Shown here one piece after another: positions 34,869 to 47,371 of a stretch of 64,000 nt of DNA; the stretch's first letter is position 1, and every line of letters starts with the position of its first letter. The position numbers and the translations under genes were made by a program. A model generated the notes under the pieces. That model saw only the letters and a list, made by a program, of their open reading frames with translations, made no database searches and was not told the origin of the DNA. Source of the DNA: Gloeophyllum trabeum ATCC 11539 (lineage: Eukaryota > Basidiomycota > Agaricomycetes > Gloeophyllales > Gloeophyllaceae); NCBI RefSeq assembly GCF_000344685.1, contig NW_006920419.1, positions 655,169-719,168 of the forward strand, in the 5' to 3' direction.

Positions 34869-35555
34869 ACTTGCGCCGCTACTTATCCCCGGCTTTTCAT
34901 CCCTTATCGGCAAGACGACAATTCGAACAGGCTGTATTCTACAGCAACTTGATTGCTGGTGGATTGGAGTAGTGCAAGATTCAGGTGCCGCCACCCCGTT
35001 GGGGTTGTATCATCATGCAGTGACATGCACCGCAGGCAGGCGCTGTTCTCGGGAACACGGCAGGTCAACCCTGTTTCTGAATCATCACCACATCATGGTC
35101 TAACATCTATCCCTCGGTTTGGAGAATACTGCGAAATATCCTGCAATTTCCCGTTCTCTCGGACTAGCTACGCGCGACCGTGTCGAAGTATGTCCACCGA
35201 CTGTCCAGCGAGCCCATGCAGGCTCTACTTCACGCATTTGACATAGGCAAGCAGTCATCAAAATCGAGTTTAATGGTGCGTCCCTACACACGCTCGTGAG
35301 TTCAGAATTTTCCAATTGACGGGGTATCCGGATAGTCTGGCAGTGCCCTATGAATAGCATACGTAGGGTGCGCTATTTTGGTCCAGGCCGAAGGCGCTGA
35401 GTTCGGCCACCGTGCATTCTATTTGGGATGCGTCTATCTCTCAGCTAGTATATTCTTGTTTGGCGTTGCCAACGCTCAGTGTACAGTACATCGCTCTTTC
35501 TCTCAACCCACGGTCTTTACCATTCACTGCAGTCACGGCTCGGAACGTGAACTCA
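34869..35555. promoter_or_regulatory. Divergent intergenic region VEFS-box / KRE6
   Basis: These 687 bp lie between divergent start codons and should contain both promoters. The frame of the VEFS-box first exon stays open without ATG up to about 35000, so that gene could start further right through another exon. Nothing else was recognised. Confidence 0.4.
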
Positions 35556-38280
35556 ATGGCTTACACTGCTCAAAGGCGTGTCTACGCCGCTGGGTCTGAC
35601 AGCTCTTTGGATAATCTGCTACGTTCATCGCCCAAAAGAGTTCCTTCGCCCGCAGCAAGAGATCCGCAGCCTGCGTACTTCACTGGAAGCGCCTCCCTAC
35701 AATCACAGAAGAGCAATACGTCCTTAGTGAGCTACGAATGAGCACCCCAGTCTTGACTATATGTCCTGAGCAGAACCACAAAACAGAGTGACTCGCCCTA
35801 TAGTGCTCTCCAGGCAACAAACGGGCATGTCGCTGGGAGAGGCAGCACATCGGAGAAGGTATGGAAATTCCCTACATGGGTGACGTCCGTGGTCAAAATG
35901 TCTGGGTTGTCCATGACAAGACATATCCCAGTCAAAACAGTCTACAGCCAGACGAGATTCCCGACCTGACTTTGTGTATCCACTTTCACAGTTCTCCTTA
36001 GCTCCTGACCCCAGGATGTGGGGATCCAGCCTATTCGCTAACCAGCCTGAGGACGATGACTGCTTGCATAACCCCGATCCCCGGCGAGATCGAATCGTGG
36101 ATCATGGAGGCAGTATCTTCTCCGCCAGAGGCATCGCAAACCTGGGGTGTATAGTCATCTTGGCACTTGCGATCCTCGGCCTCTTGTATGTCTTCATGTC
36201 AGAGTCATACCCTATGAAAGGCTGAATTTTCGTGTCCGCAGCGCTGGATATCCCCTAGCTTCATATTTCACGAAGCACGGCTTGAGCAATCTCGGAGGAT
36301 TCAATCTGGGCGGCATAAATGCCAGCGGACAGGTCAATCTCCGTACATCGCACTGTTTTACCGCAGCTGACGGCGCTATTCAAGGTCCCCAGCATGAACG
36401 GCAACTGGGGCTTGATTGATCTGGACACGCCGCAGGAGGCACTTACCCACACATCGTACAAAGACGGGACCGAATGGCAGCTTGTATTTAGCGACGAATT
36501 CAATGTAGAAGGCCGGTCCTTCTACCCTGGGGACGATCCGTATTGGGAAGCAGTCAACCTGAACTACTGGCAGGTACGTCTCATAATTCCATGGGTTCCC
36601 CCCTCAACCGCCTTACACCGGACATAGACCGCCGATATGGAGTGGTACGACCCGGATGCGATCACCACTAGCAATGGCTCCTTGGTCATCACGCTCTCCG
36701 AGAAAGAAATTCATGACCTGAATTATCAGAGCGGCATGATGTCCACTTGGAATAAGTTCTGTTTCACCGGCGGGATGTACTTAGCCAGTGTCACGTTACC
36801 CGGACTCAATAATGTGGTTGGTTTATGGCCTGCTGTCTGGGCTATGGGAAATCTGGGTGATTATCAGTGTGGTTACTTAAGGCGGGAATGTTCATACCTC
36901 ATTTGCATACCTAGGGCGAGCCGGATATGGAGCCAGTCTCGACGGCATGGTGCGATTCCCTCTGATTTCAATCACCTTGGCCAGACAAATATTGATTCTT
37001 GATGTGCAGTGGCCGTATACATACGACGCTTGTGATGTCGGGACCGTCGCGAACCAGTCAATAAATGGCGTGCCTGACGCTACGAATACATTGGATCCAG
37101 ACAACCCCAAGCCTCTGTCGTTCCTTCCAGGCCAGAGGTTGTCAAGATGTACTTGCAAGGGCGAGAGTCACCCCGGTCCCGTGCATGAAGATGGGACGTA
37201 CGTCGGGCGATCAGCGCCGGAGATTGACATGTTCGAAGCTCAAGTGCGTCATCCCAAGCACTCCATTGTGTTTCACCAGCACTCAGTGCACCTGCCATGC
37301 TAGATCTCCTCATTGACGCCTGGCGGACCCGTGTCCGGACAGGTCTCCCAATCAGCCCAGTGGGCAGTAAGTTCCACCATTCCCTCCATTGCAGACCGGA
37401 GATTCGATGATCCTGATGATTTGTCTCGAAAGCCCTTTAATTATAATTATGAGTTCTTCAATACGTCGGACCTTTATCAAATTCAGGACCCCACCATCTC
37501 CGCCATGAACACTTACACTGGTGGTGAATTGCAACAGGCATCGTCAACCGTTACCATCACCAGTAAGCGATCTGCATCATAGAAAGCGCGCCCGACTTGA
37601 CGCATCTATTAGACCAGGCATGTTATGAGGGTAACGGTGGCTGTTTCTCTACATACGGGTTTGAATACAAGCCTGGATTCGATGACGCGGTAAGTACTTC
37701 TAGTCTTCGGAAGGAAAATGTGTCCTGATCTCCCTGCCATAGTATATCAGCTGGATAACGGATGATAAACTGGCTGTCACTCTGGAAGTTGCAGCCATGG
37801 CCGCCGACAGTCGTGTGAATATATCCGCAAGGCCTGTGCCGCAGGAACCGATGGTCTGCTTCACAGCTGTTGTTCAGGACACTACTGATCGAACCTCCCA
37901 GTATCTCATCGTAAATTTAGGGATGTCAACTGATTTCACTCCAGTCGTCGATGTAGACCACATACCATTCCCTGTGCATATGACCATAGACTGGATACGC
38001 GTTTACCAGCCCAAGGACAGTATCAATATCGGGTGCGATCCCCAGGACTTCCCTACTCAAGCTTACATTAACCAGTGAGTTCTGATTCCCGTTCCCACGT
38101 CCTGAGTGCTGACAGAACATTGTTAAGGTACATGGAAGCGGTGAGTGCTACACCTAGGCAGACGCGGAGAGCCTTTTCTGAGCACAATTCCTCGTCTAGT
38201 ATACTAATCCCAATCTGACGACATGGACTGGTGACTTCGGGCAGCCCAATCCGAAGAATAGCCTCATCGACCAATGCTAA
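35556..38280 (+). CDS. Beta-1,6-glucan synthesis protein KRE6/SKN1 family (GH16)
   Basis: Fifteen exons encode 620 aa: 35556-35726, 35787-35858, 35992-36185, 36242-36332, 36385-36573, 36628-36856, 36915-36949, 37010-37243, 37304-37366, 37433-37562, 37613-37689, 37743-37853, 37902-38074, 38128-38140 (13 nt) and 38200-38280. It is a type II membrane protein: a Ser-rich cytosolic tail, one transmembrane helix (IANLGCIVILALAILGLL), then a lumenal GH16-like domain. Motifs include WQLVFSDEFN, YWEAVNLNYWQT, GLWPAVWAMGNLG, the catalytic-type EIDMFEAQ, and QPKDSINIGCDP. Yeast KRE6/SKN1 act in the secretory pathway for beta-1,6-glucan of the cell wall. Agaricomycetes carry several such paralogues; which one this is cannot be told. 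Confidence 0.95.
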
Positions 38281-38717
38281 GTTGTATCTGGCCCACGGCG
38301 CTGTCTTTTGGATTAATGAGACTGTAGAGTTAGACGGACCGTGACTATTTCCTGCCCGGACTGCTATATATACCTTATTTGTTCCTTGATGTACGGAGAC
38401 AGGCTTGAATTGAGGATGGTTATTCTACTCACCGTCGCACTAAGGAGAAAGGCCATAATGTACTGCCCTCTAAATGGTATTGAGTAGACGAAGCCAAGCT
38501 TTGGACGTTACATTGTGCTGAATCATGCTAACGGCGAAGCTGGGGACTCGGAGGAGCTCGACTAATAGATTGCTCATCACGTACTCATTGTATAAACAAT
38601 ATTTCTTGCTGTCTCCGCTGTATTTACAAAAGAGGCATACTACCAGTTTTCACCGATGCTACCAGAGACAAGAAATATCCCTCTAACTGAAGGGGAAACG
38701 TTGTACGTATCGCTGCT
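38281..38717. other. Convergent spacer KRE6 / GH5
   Basis: 437 bp of AT-rich sequence between the stop codons of two convergent cell-wall genes. No gene or repeat recognised. Confidence 0.45.
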
Positions 38718-40132
38718 TCATGCGTTGGCAATCGGAGCCAAGCAGGACGAGACGGTCTCGGTGTCCGTCCACGTGCCGCCGTTGTCGGTGGGGGTCTCGG
38801 AGAGGACGTATCCGGTGTCGAAGTTGCCTACGAATATCAGGGAGGGGGGTCAGTGGCTTTCATACTGAGGAGGGAGTACTATATGACCCACCAGCTGCCC
38901 AGCCAACATAGCCGAGGAAGACTACGAAGTTGTTAGCCAGTCTTTTCACAAGCGCGAAGATGGGGCATACCATCGGCGATGGTCTTCTGGTAGGCGACCT
39001 GCTGGCACAGATACTCGACACAGGAAGCAGTGTTACCTCCGCCAGTCTCAGTGTTGATCGCGAGACGGTTGTTAGCACGGAGCCAAACAGAGAGCGGCTC
39101 CCAGGCCTCCACGGTGTTGTTGGTGACGCAGGTGTTGCTCGTGCCGGAGTTATCGGAGTCCAAGTACTTGTGCACGTCCATAATCAGGTTGGTGGTGCTA
39201 CCGTCGGGGTTCGTCACTGTGGCGAGCGCCGCAGCGGACCCTCCGGAGACGAACGTAGCGGCCGAGGTCCAGTTGTCGCCAGGGAGGAGGATGTACTGAG
39301 AGGTGGCTCTATAGGCGTAGCCATCAGCGATGTGCGGCAGAAGTGATGATTCTCGGCCACGCACCCGGCGTTGCGAATGGCAGTGACTGCGGCTTGGACA
39401 GTGGCAGCCCAAGTGGTGATGCTCGGGAGGTCATGCGGCTCATTCATGCTACATACTGCATTGAGATACGGAAGACAGTGCCGCGATGTCAGGACTCACA
39501 TGCCGAACATGACGTGGGACTGAGACTTGTACTGAGTAGCCAGGGAGGACCACAGGGCCGCGAACTGGGCGTTGGTGGGTCCGCCCTGCCCGATGATCTA
39601 AAAATGGTGGGGGCGAGCTCATAAGACTTCTTATCAAGGGGCCAGAGTATTTGGCCAATTACCTCTCCGTTCCACCTAGCGTAGTTGTGGATGTCGATGA
39701 TGCAGTAGGCACCCGTGTTCAAGCAAGCTTGGACGAGGGCATCGTATTTGTCGAAGTTGGTGGAGTTGAGGGTACCACCAACCACACCGTTGGTCAGGTA
39801 CTGCCAGCCGACGGGGAGACGGAACAGGTTGTATCCGTCGTCGTTGACAAAGTGCTGCATCTGGCCCGCACCGTCCGCGCCTGCTCGTACTCAGCGACTG
39901 CCATAGTCCAAGTAAGATGGGTGGAAGACGCACCATAGTACTGCGTCAAGGGCGGATACGCGCCGCTGACAGTGCAGGTACCGTCGGTGCCGCAGCCGAA
40001 GTCGAAACCAGCGATGTTGACACCAGCGAACTTCAGGGGAGCAGGGCCTGTCACTCTCGGAGAGAGCGCGGCGGCGCGCGCAGAGATGGCGGAGACGCCG
40101 ACGATCGCGAGACTGAGGAGTGCCTTGAACAT
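38718..40132 (-). CDS. Secreted endo-beta-1,4-glucanase (GH5, subfamily 5 type)
   Basis: Seven exons (39934-40132, 39663-39880, 39500-39597, 39365-39448, 38971-39308, 38892-38921, 38718-38827) encode 358 aa with all frames closed. A signal peptide (MFKALLSLAIVGVSAISARA) precedes the barrel. Landmarks are FAGVNIAGFDFG, NLFRLPVGWQYL, IIDIHNYARWNG, the acid/base Glu in MNEPHD, MDVHKYLD and the nucleophile Glu in NTETGGGNT. Such enzymes cut cellulose internally; Trichoderma EGII/Cel5A is the characterised type. No CBM1 is attached, and an N-terminal ~20-residue linker follows the signal. An alternative Met at 40159 is in frame, but the signal peptide fits the Met at 40132. Confidence 0.95.
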
Positions 40133-42968
40133 GTTACCTGACCCTCTGGTGATGTGCACTGAGGTTGTCGGTCCTGGTCGGATGAGGACCGCCTTTTATA
40201 TCCTCGCGGTGAACAGGACTTAGCAAAAGACCCAAAGTACGGGGAACTCTTGCATGAGGCGGGGACGTCGTTTGTCGTCGCTGTAGTCCCGATAACTCGC
40301 CGAAATCAGCGTTGTGGGTGTTTCTCGACTTCCAATGCAGATGCGCCGTACACTGGTCCTCGAGTAACGTGATTTGTCATTGTAGTTTCTTGAACGCCTG
40401 CAGTGGGGCCAACCATGGTTCCTATAACATCCGCGCAGCTTCTTCGTAACCACCGCGTTGCCCTGGATTGTTGCCAAAAGTAGGAACCCTTGGTGAAATA
40501 GCAGGCCTGGGGAGCGAGTGCTTTGGGGTCCGCTGGAACCTCTTCAGAACATCGGCTAAAGGATTTGTGTCTTGTGTACCTCCGATTGAACGCCCTCTTG
40601 ACATGGTGATCCGAACAATCTGCTGCATGATCCTGAGCGATCCCGAGGGCGAATAAGCAGATCAAAAAGGTTATTTTAGGGTTCAACTTCGAGTTAACCG
40701 AATCCTGTGGAAAGCTGCAGCGTGACAGAGAAGGCGAGAGCGCATGAGGCTTCAATCATCCTATGACCAACGTAGAATGAAGATGTGAGAAGAATCAGCC
40801 AGCCTCAGCCTTCAGGTGTACCGGCAGGGAAACATGCAGATTCACTTCCGATACCCTGGAGACGGAGGCCGAACTGCAGTCGCATGCTGTCTTCCATAGA
40901 CCTGAGAGTATGACGTCCATGCACAGCCAAGTACATCCGGTCTGGCTAATGGAACAGCTATCCCTGCCCAGCAGCAAGGTACTACTACTAGTAGCTGATG
41001 GTGATAGCATATGCTGACCCTATGGAGATCTTGCTGTTCTATCCGTGCGTCTCGTATGAAAGGCCGCGACGCGACTGCTCTGAATCGCAATCAAGACCGG
41101 AGCAACGTGGATCATTCGGACCCTGGGAGGCCTGGAGTTAGCTCTTTCATCGTGGCGACGTGGCCTTCAATGTTGTTGGTGGATACTCCTGCCATGGCTG
41201 GCCAGAGTCTCGACATAAGCGGCGAATGCCGGCGACATTTACCAATTGCGGAAGTACCTCGGGCGCGCGGTCTTGAAGTCAACTTGAACGTCTTGGCCTC
41301 TCCGGTCATACCACCTCCCCAGGATTTGATACAGGTATGTTAATAGCAACGGTGTTATTGAGGGAATGGGACATTAGAGAGACTCGAACATTCTGGCAGT
41401 GATGACGGCAGACGTCGCTCTCACTTGTCTTTCTGGCACTCGGATACGTCGTTCGCTGTAGTACGCAGTTAAACTTCAATGGATCCGCAGAGGCGCCATT
41501 TCCTCGGCCGTCCATGCGAAGACCATACCAAGTCTAGGCATCGTGAATGGGCAGGCAAAGTGCCAACTTTCGCGGAACAGTGCGCTCGGGACAACCTGGA
41601 ATTACTGCGGACTTCGGGTGATCATCGACAAACAACACCAAGACGGGGTGCCCCAGTGGTGCGGAGACATGTCTTCGGGTTCCTCTCTGTACCGTTCGGT
41701 ACCGAGAGCAGTGCAGCTGAGCCGACAAGTCGAGGCTCCCGGAGGCTCGCCTACCACGGGTCAACTGGCCTATCTGAGTCGACTTAGGCATCCTGCTGGA
41801 GGTGTAGGGCGAAGATAGGGTTCTCCTCGGTGCCGACTGATTCCCGACAATGGCTCTTGGGGTTGGCCTATGCTGATGGTCGGAAGACTTACGCAGGTAT
41901 CGTTACGGAAGGCGCATATATTCTGATAATCTCTGTTTGAACTGCCAATGAGCTCTTCTGCATGTCACGAACACACGCTCCTACTTATGGGGCGCATGGG
42001 TAACTTCTCCTATCCAGCATTTGTTACACCCTTCTAGTGTTCCGACTGAATGTACGGATGGCATTATAGACCCCAGGGGTGGCCAAGGACTCATGCGCCG
42101 TCCTGGCAGACCCCATCGTCATTGTCTGCTCTTGCAACATGAAATTTCGTCTCTAGCTCAATGTCACGCCGCCTATTGGCTGACATTGATCGACCACCCC
42201 CAGTAGCGTAAGCAGGCTCCGTACTACGGCTGCCGACGATTAACGCCACGTTTGATGGACTAACAGAATTAACGAGTTGAATCGCAGACACCCTGTTTTC
42301 ACGCATCGATGCGAAGAGCTATCGCCATATTACATTTCCAGGGCCATTCAGGGTCAGGTGAGATCCTTGCTTAGCGATACACTCGTGGGGGGTTACTCCA
42401 GCTGTCCATGTGTCACAGTATGCGGGACAGCGCGCATTGCGATATACGAACCGCTTGAATGACCGCACTCTTGATGAGTGTAGCATACCAAGTTCAATAC
42501 AGGTTTCCAGGATACCCAGTGCTCAGAAGCCTGGCATTCTATCCATTTTCTATGCCTCCCGGAGGACTTCAACGCATGCGCACTAGGGTTGGGATCCCTC
42601 GTCGAGGTGCTGAAGTCCACGACTAACGCAATTATAGTGATGGGTGGCAGCATCGAGCGGAAGAAAGCGGTCAATCCTGCAAATAAAAGAATAGCATGAT
42701 GCTCTATTGTAACATCTTCCACCCCTCCCTTCTGTGGTGGAGGCCCGTAAGAGGCCCTGTCTTATCCCTCGGATTCTCTCCTCCCGCTCGACGCACAGAT
42801 TCAAATCGGGCCGAAGCACCTGCTGCACTGCCACCGGGCCGGGCGGGATTATCAGGGCCAAGAATTATCTAAGCGCGCATGCTGTGCGATGGATCTTTGG
42901 ATGACTCGGCCGAAAGTAATTTATCTGTGACTCTGCATCCTCCTCTTACTCCCGCCCGCCCGCCCGCC
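40133..42968. other. 2.8-kb gene-poor region
   Basis: The left end holds the GH5 promoter; a TATA-like TTTATA lies near 40194. On the minus strand 40425-40628 encodes an unassigned 68-codon frame (MQQIVRITMSRGRSIGG...), and 41479-41818 is open in two frames on the plus strand. None shows a domain, splice structure or homologue I recognise. The region may hold a lineage-specific gene or decayed transposon. A CCCGCCCGCC microrepeat (42953-42967) precedes the aminotransferase start. Confidence 0.4.
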
Positions 42969-44350
42969 ATGCCCATCCTCGGCCTCGACCCGTCGCTGTA
43001 CCCGCGCCACCCGCCGCACTTTGACATCGAGCAAGTCATCCGGCCCAACATCCTCGCCCTGCACCCCTACCGCTGCGCCCGCGATGATTATTCCTCTGGC
43101 ATCCTGCTCGACGCCAACGAGAACGCCCTCGGCCACTCCATCTCTCCGGAGGGCAACGGAAATGCAACCACAGCAGAAATCGACTCTACACTCGCCCTCG
43201 ACCTGCACCGCTACCCCTCACCGACGCACGACGACATCAAGTCCCGGATCGCACTACTTCGGGGGCTGCCTGGTGCGAACCACGTCTTCCTAGGCGTAGG
43301 CAGCGACGAGGTCATCGATCTCCTGATGCGCGTGTGCGCGCGGCCAGGCCAGGACAAAATCCTGACCACGCCGCCGACGTACGGGATGTACGGGGTGTGC
43401 GCGCAGGTGAACGACGTTGGTGTCGTGGAGGTGGACCTTGAGCTCAGCGGGGAGAAGGGCGAGGGGGGTGAGGAGGGGCGGTTTTCGGTCAGGGTGGACG
43501 AGGTGTGAGCTCTGCTTTATCGTTCCTCTGCCTGTCTTTTGCTAACTCGACTTGTTTCTATGACAGGTAAAGAAAGCCGTCGCGGCGGACCCGAGCATCA
43601 AGCTTATCTTCCTCTGCTCGCCGGGCAACCCGACCGGCACCCTGCTCTCCCTTGCCTCCATCCGCGCGATCCTTGCAGACCCCGCTTTTAAGGGCATCGT
43701 AGTCGTTGATGAGGCCTACATCGATTTCGCACCCGAAGGGAGTAGTGCCGCCCAACTAGTAACGGAGTTCGCGAACCTATGCGTCGTGCAGACGTTGTCC
43801 AAGAGCTTCGGGCTCGCAGCGATCCGGTGCGCCTTTCCGTTCCTCCCGCTCCCCCGAGAACGCTCACACTAACCTACCACTCTGCTATGATAGGCTCGGC
43901 ATCGCCCTCGCGCACCCCGCACTCATCCAGATCCTCATGAACACCAAAGCGCCGTACAACATCTCCAGCCCGACCGCGCACCTCGCCTCGCTCGCGCTCG
44001 CCCCCGCCTCCCTGCGGTCCATGCGCGCCAAGGTCGACACCCTCGTCTCCTCGCGCCAGACCCTCCTCAGCGCCCTCCATTCGCCCGCTTTGAAGACATT
44101 GGGACTGGGCGAGGTCATCGGTGGCAACGACGCGAACTTTGTGGTCGTGCGGGTGCTGGGCACGGACGGGCAGCCGGACAACGAGCGCGCGAAGCGGGTG
44201 TACAAGGCCCTGGCGGAGGAGGCGGGCGTGGTCGTTCGGTACCGCGGGAGCGAGAAGGGGTGTCAGGGCTGTTTGCGGATCACGGTGGGCACGGAAGAGG
44301 AGAATGACGTTTTACTGAAGAGGTTGGAGGAGACGCTTGCCAGGATATAG
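42969..44350 (+). CDS. HIS5: Histidinol-phosphate aminotransferase
   Basis: Three exons (42969-43502, 43567-43826, 43894-44350) encode 416 aa. This PLP fold-type I enzyme converts imidazole-acetol phosphate and glutamate to histidinol phosphate in histidine synthesis, in the cytosol. Signatures: LDANENALG, LHRYPSPT, FLGVGSDEVIDLL, TPPTYGMY, CSPGNPTGTL, VVDEAYIDFA and the PLP-lysine block TLSKSFGLAAIRLG. The N-terminal FDIEQVIRPNILALHPY matches fungal orthologues. An upstream in-frame ATG at 42879 would add 30 residues without family similarity, so 42969 is preferred. Codon use is strongly GC-ending, unlike most neighbours on the left, which also creates long false frames on the other strand. 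Confidence 0.96.
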
Positions 44351-44573
44351 ATTATCGTCCGGAGTAACCTCGAGTGTATAAGGTACTCGCCCGTAGCGAA
44401 GTGCCTCAAGCACTACGTCCGAGTGCCTTTCAGTGTATGATTGCCTAGCATGCTAGATTTCAGTGCCTTAAGCATTCATACAAAAGGCACTTCGTACACG
44501 TCGGACTCGAATGTATAAGACATGACTGTCGCTGGACGCTTCGAAGCGACAGATCTATCTCTATACCGAGCAT
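44351..44573. repeat. Convergent spacer with foldback inverted repeats
   Basis: Between the stops of HIS5 and the desaturase, CGAAGTGCCT (near 44397) faces AGGCACTTCG (near 44486). A second, imperfect pairing (GTATGA / TCATAC) lies inside, and the perfect palindrome CTAGCATGCTAG (44445-44456) is near the centre. The whole can fold into an imperfect hairpin of about 110 bp. It may be a decayed MITE or a bidirectional terminator-like structure; neither is proven. Confidence 0.55.
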
Positions 44574-46084
44574 TTACTCCTGCCTATCCACGTCGCCTTC
44601 CTTCTCCCCCTCCTTGGCTCGTTCACCTTCACTGTCCGGATCAGCCCCAACTTTCTCGCCCTGCTCCAACGCCGGCGTCGCGGTCCCCCTGGGCATCCGC
44701 TTCGCCCTTGCAAACATCCCCACCTCGCGATCCCTGATGAAATTCACGATGATCATCGGCCAGCTCGGGTGGCTCGGCAGCGTGTCGTAGAACTCGGGCG
44801 CGAGAGCGCGCAGCGCGGGGAGGCGCGTCCAGGGCACCGAGGGGAAGTCGTGGTGCTCATTATGGTAGCCAACCTGGAGCTCTACGGTCAGCCTCGGGTG
44901 CGTCACAGGTGGAGGGGACGCACATTGTATGCGAAGATATTAAGCGGGCCGTAGTACGAGTACGTCTCCTGGCCCAGCCCGTCCCATAGATAGTGCTCCG
45001 CGATGAAGTGCCCCGCGAGCGGGTGCAGGCTCCCCGCGAAGAAGCTGCTCATGAGCAGGTACCACATCGCGTAGGCGCCGCAGGTGCGCACGAGCACGTA
45101 GTCGAAGGCGAGCTCGGTGAGGAGGTTGTAGAGGTGCCAACGCGTGGGGGTCTGTGTGCGCACGAAGCCGGGGCGGAGGGCGTAGAAGAAGATTTGGAAG
45201 GTCCTGGAGGGGGTCAGCGGGGAGGACAGGAGGATGGGAAAGGGGTGAGCGTACGTGAAGATGACCTTGCCGAGGACGTTGTTGAGGCAAAGGAGTTCGA
45301 GGCGCGAGGGGAGGTCTGTGTCGATCCCGTCCTCACCCAGGTATTTGTGATGCTCTATGTGATACCTCTGCTCGCCAAACCAACCTGATCAGCTCCCTCT
45401 TTCCCACTGACCAAAAAGAATTAAAAGAAAATGGCAGACGCACCTTGAACGCAGCAGCGTACGGCACACCGATGGGCAAATTCGCAAACACCGCGAGGGC
45501 TTTGTTCGCCTTGACGCCGCGGAACGCGAGGTTGTGCGTGATCTCGTGAATGGCCAAGAAGAGGTTGTGGTTTGCCGTGCCCCCAACTGCGTACGCGACG
45601 AACAGGAAGAGCGGGGAGAGCGGGTGCGTGCGGCGGAGTGCGTATGCGACGGAGAGCTGGAGCGCGACGACGAGCAGGACGACGTACTTGGTCAAGGGCT
45701 CGTAGCCCATGAGCTTCGTGACCTGTCCGAGTTCAGAATCCAGAGTTCAGACGTCAGCTATTAAACCAGGATAGGGAACGGACCTCAGGGTGCGCCTTCA
45801 TAATTGCCTGCCGCCTGCTCCGGTGCGGCTCCTCGGTCATCAGCCACAGAAAGTCGGACGGGTCCTGCGGGGGTCCTGGGTATGACACGCCATCGTCCTT
45901 TTCGTTCGGAGCGACTACGACCGTGCGCCGCGGTGAACGGGCGGGTTTGCCTTCGGTGAGGGACTCTGCCCCGCCGAAAAGGCTAAAGTCTACGTATACC
46001 TTCTCAGAACTCTTCGGCCACAGACGTACCGGAGAACGTACCTATGAGCCTGCCCGCGCTGGCGGGGACGGATGGACCAGACAT
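44574..46084 (-). CDS. Sphingolipid (dihydroceramide) delta-4 desaturase
   Basis: Six exons (46042-46084, 45784-45989, 45444-45722, 45255-45367, 44924-45203, 44574-44873) encode 406 aa. The conserved N-terminal lipid-desaturase block is present: DFLWLMTEEPHRSRRQAI, then MKAHPEVTKLMGYEPLTKY. The three di-iron His boxes are HEITH, HIEHH and HNEHH. Several hydrophobic helices sit between them. The enzyme introduces the 4,5-trans double bond into the sphingoid base of ceramides in the endoplasmic reticulum, and its products feed glucosylceramide. The C-terminus carries a charged extension (about 40 residues, EGERAKEGEKEGDVD) longer than in animal DEGS. A 44-residue disordered stretch near the start is also extra. 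Homology is clear. Confidence 0.95.
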
Positions 46085-47371
46085 GAGATGCCAGTTCTCA
46101 TGTAACGCGGGGTTTTCGAGCTTGGGCTGCGTTGCCAGAAAGTCACGCCACAGAACAAATAGGGGTCAATTATAGACAGATCTAGAGCCACAAATAGGAC
46201 GCCAATCTTTTGTGGCACAAGGTGGATGACCCATAGTACGTCTCGCGGCTAGTATACAGATAAAATAACAGAGGTATGTCCGTCGGCGACGAGGCAGGCT
46301 CTATGTTACAAAAGGGGAGAGATACATGGGCCTGCGTCTCGGTACGCCGGTTCAAAAGAGCGCAAACATGATTAATATTTACGCGAAGGGCATCTTCGTG
46401 TTGACTCCACAGGTCAAGAAAGACCAGTCAGTGAGGCGGTGAGAGATCACATTTGCTCAGTCCAATGGTCAAGTAGATAGTCAGTCTCTGGTATGCGCTC
46501 ACCTTCACATGCTCTCTTACAGGAGGCCACACCATCTAGCTGGCGTTCCTCCCGATCCTCGTGCTGCAAGCCGCATTATTTGTTCACCATAGCAAGATCC
46601 TAGTTGGAAATCGAACATTGAGTGGACAGGATGGAGCACAAAAGATGAATGCATGCCGCTAGATCATGATAGCAATCCAAATCGTCCTGATCTCGTTGTC
46701 GGTTGCAGCGTACTCGGAGACAAGCTCCTCGTACGAAGCAGGCTGATATTCATTGAACGTCGAGTACCACTGAGATTTCCTCGGCGGCTCTGGAAAAGCG
46801 GTCGGCGTGCTGGGTAACCTGGCAGATGCGTATTGGCGCATGAGTAGAAATCCCACCTAAGTGGTCTTACTGTTTTGCACAGCCCCTGCTTGGTCACTTG
46901 CAGGAACTTTGGCCTGTTTATCCTTTCTCTTCTCGCAGGAAACTAAAAACAAGCGAAGTAGCTGCGCCAACGGACAATTCAGTAATTGCTATGCATACCT
47001 TGCGTTTACTGCGCAACTACAGCTAGCATATTACTTGGGATGAAATTCAAAACTTAGTCCACCTGGGCCCGTTGCAATTGAACCGCTGCAATCTGTACCC
47101 ATGGCCATCGCTGCTAGCGGACTGCTGGGATAATAGCAGCTATCTGTCTGCCTCTTCGCTAGTGTCCTTTCTTCTTGCCTTCGACGCCGCTGTTGCCCTG
47201 GGCATTGGTAGTCTGTCCGAGGCCAGTTTGTATCCGGGAGGAAGTCGCGTTACCGACGACCGTGACACTTATAAGACTGTGATGAGTCGCGTCTGTCACC
47301 ATCACGTGATTCCAGTTCAAGCCGTCCGCGTCGGGCACACAAAGCGCACGCCTCTGCATCTGTTCGCTGCG
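46085..47371. promoter_or_regulatory. Divergent intergenic region desaturase / GEN1
   Basis: 1.29 kb between divergent starts, so it includes both promoters. A CACGTG palindrome lies near 47304, about 65 bp upstream of the GEN1 start. Short frames (46659-46897) have no recognisable features. No gene was supported. Confidence 0.4.

Noticed and set aside
40425..40628. 68-codon frame as a small gene
   Set aside because: No homologue, signal peptide or closed splice model; composition is not distinctive.
41479..41818. Possible reverse-transcriptase remnant (LFVDD-like string on the minus strand)
   Set aside because: Only a four- to five-residue resemblance, with none of the other RT motifs nearby.
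42969..44350. Long minus-strand frames opposite HIS5
   Set aside because: They are shadows produced by GC-rich codon use of the real plus-strand gene.
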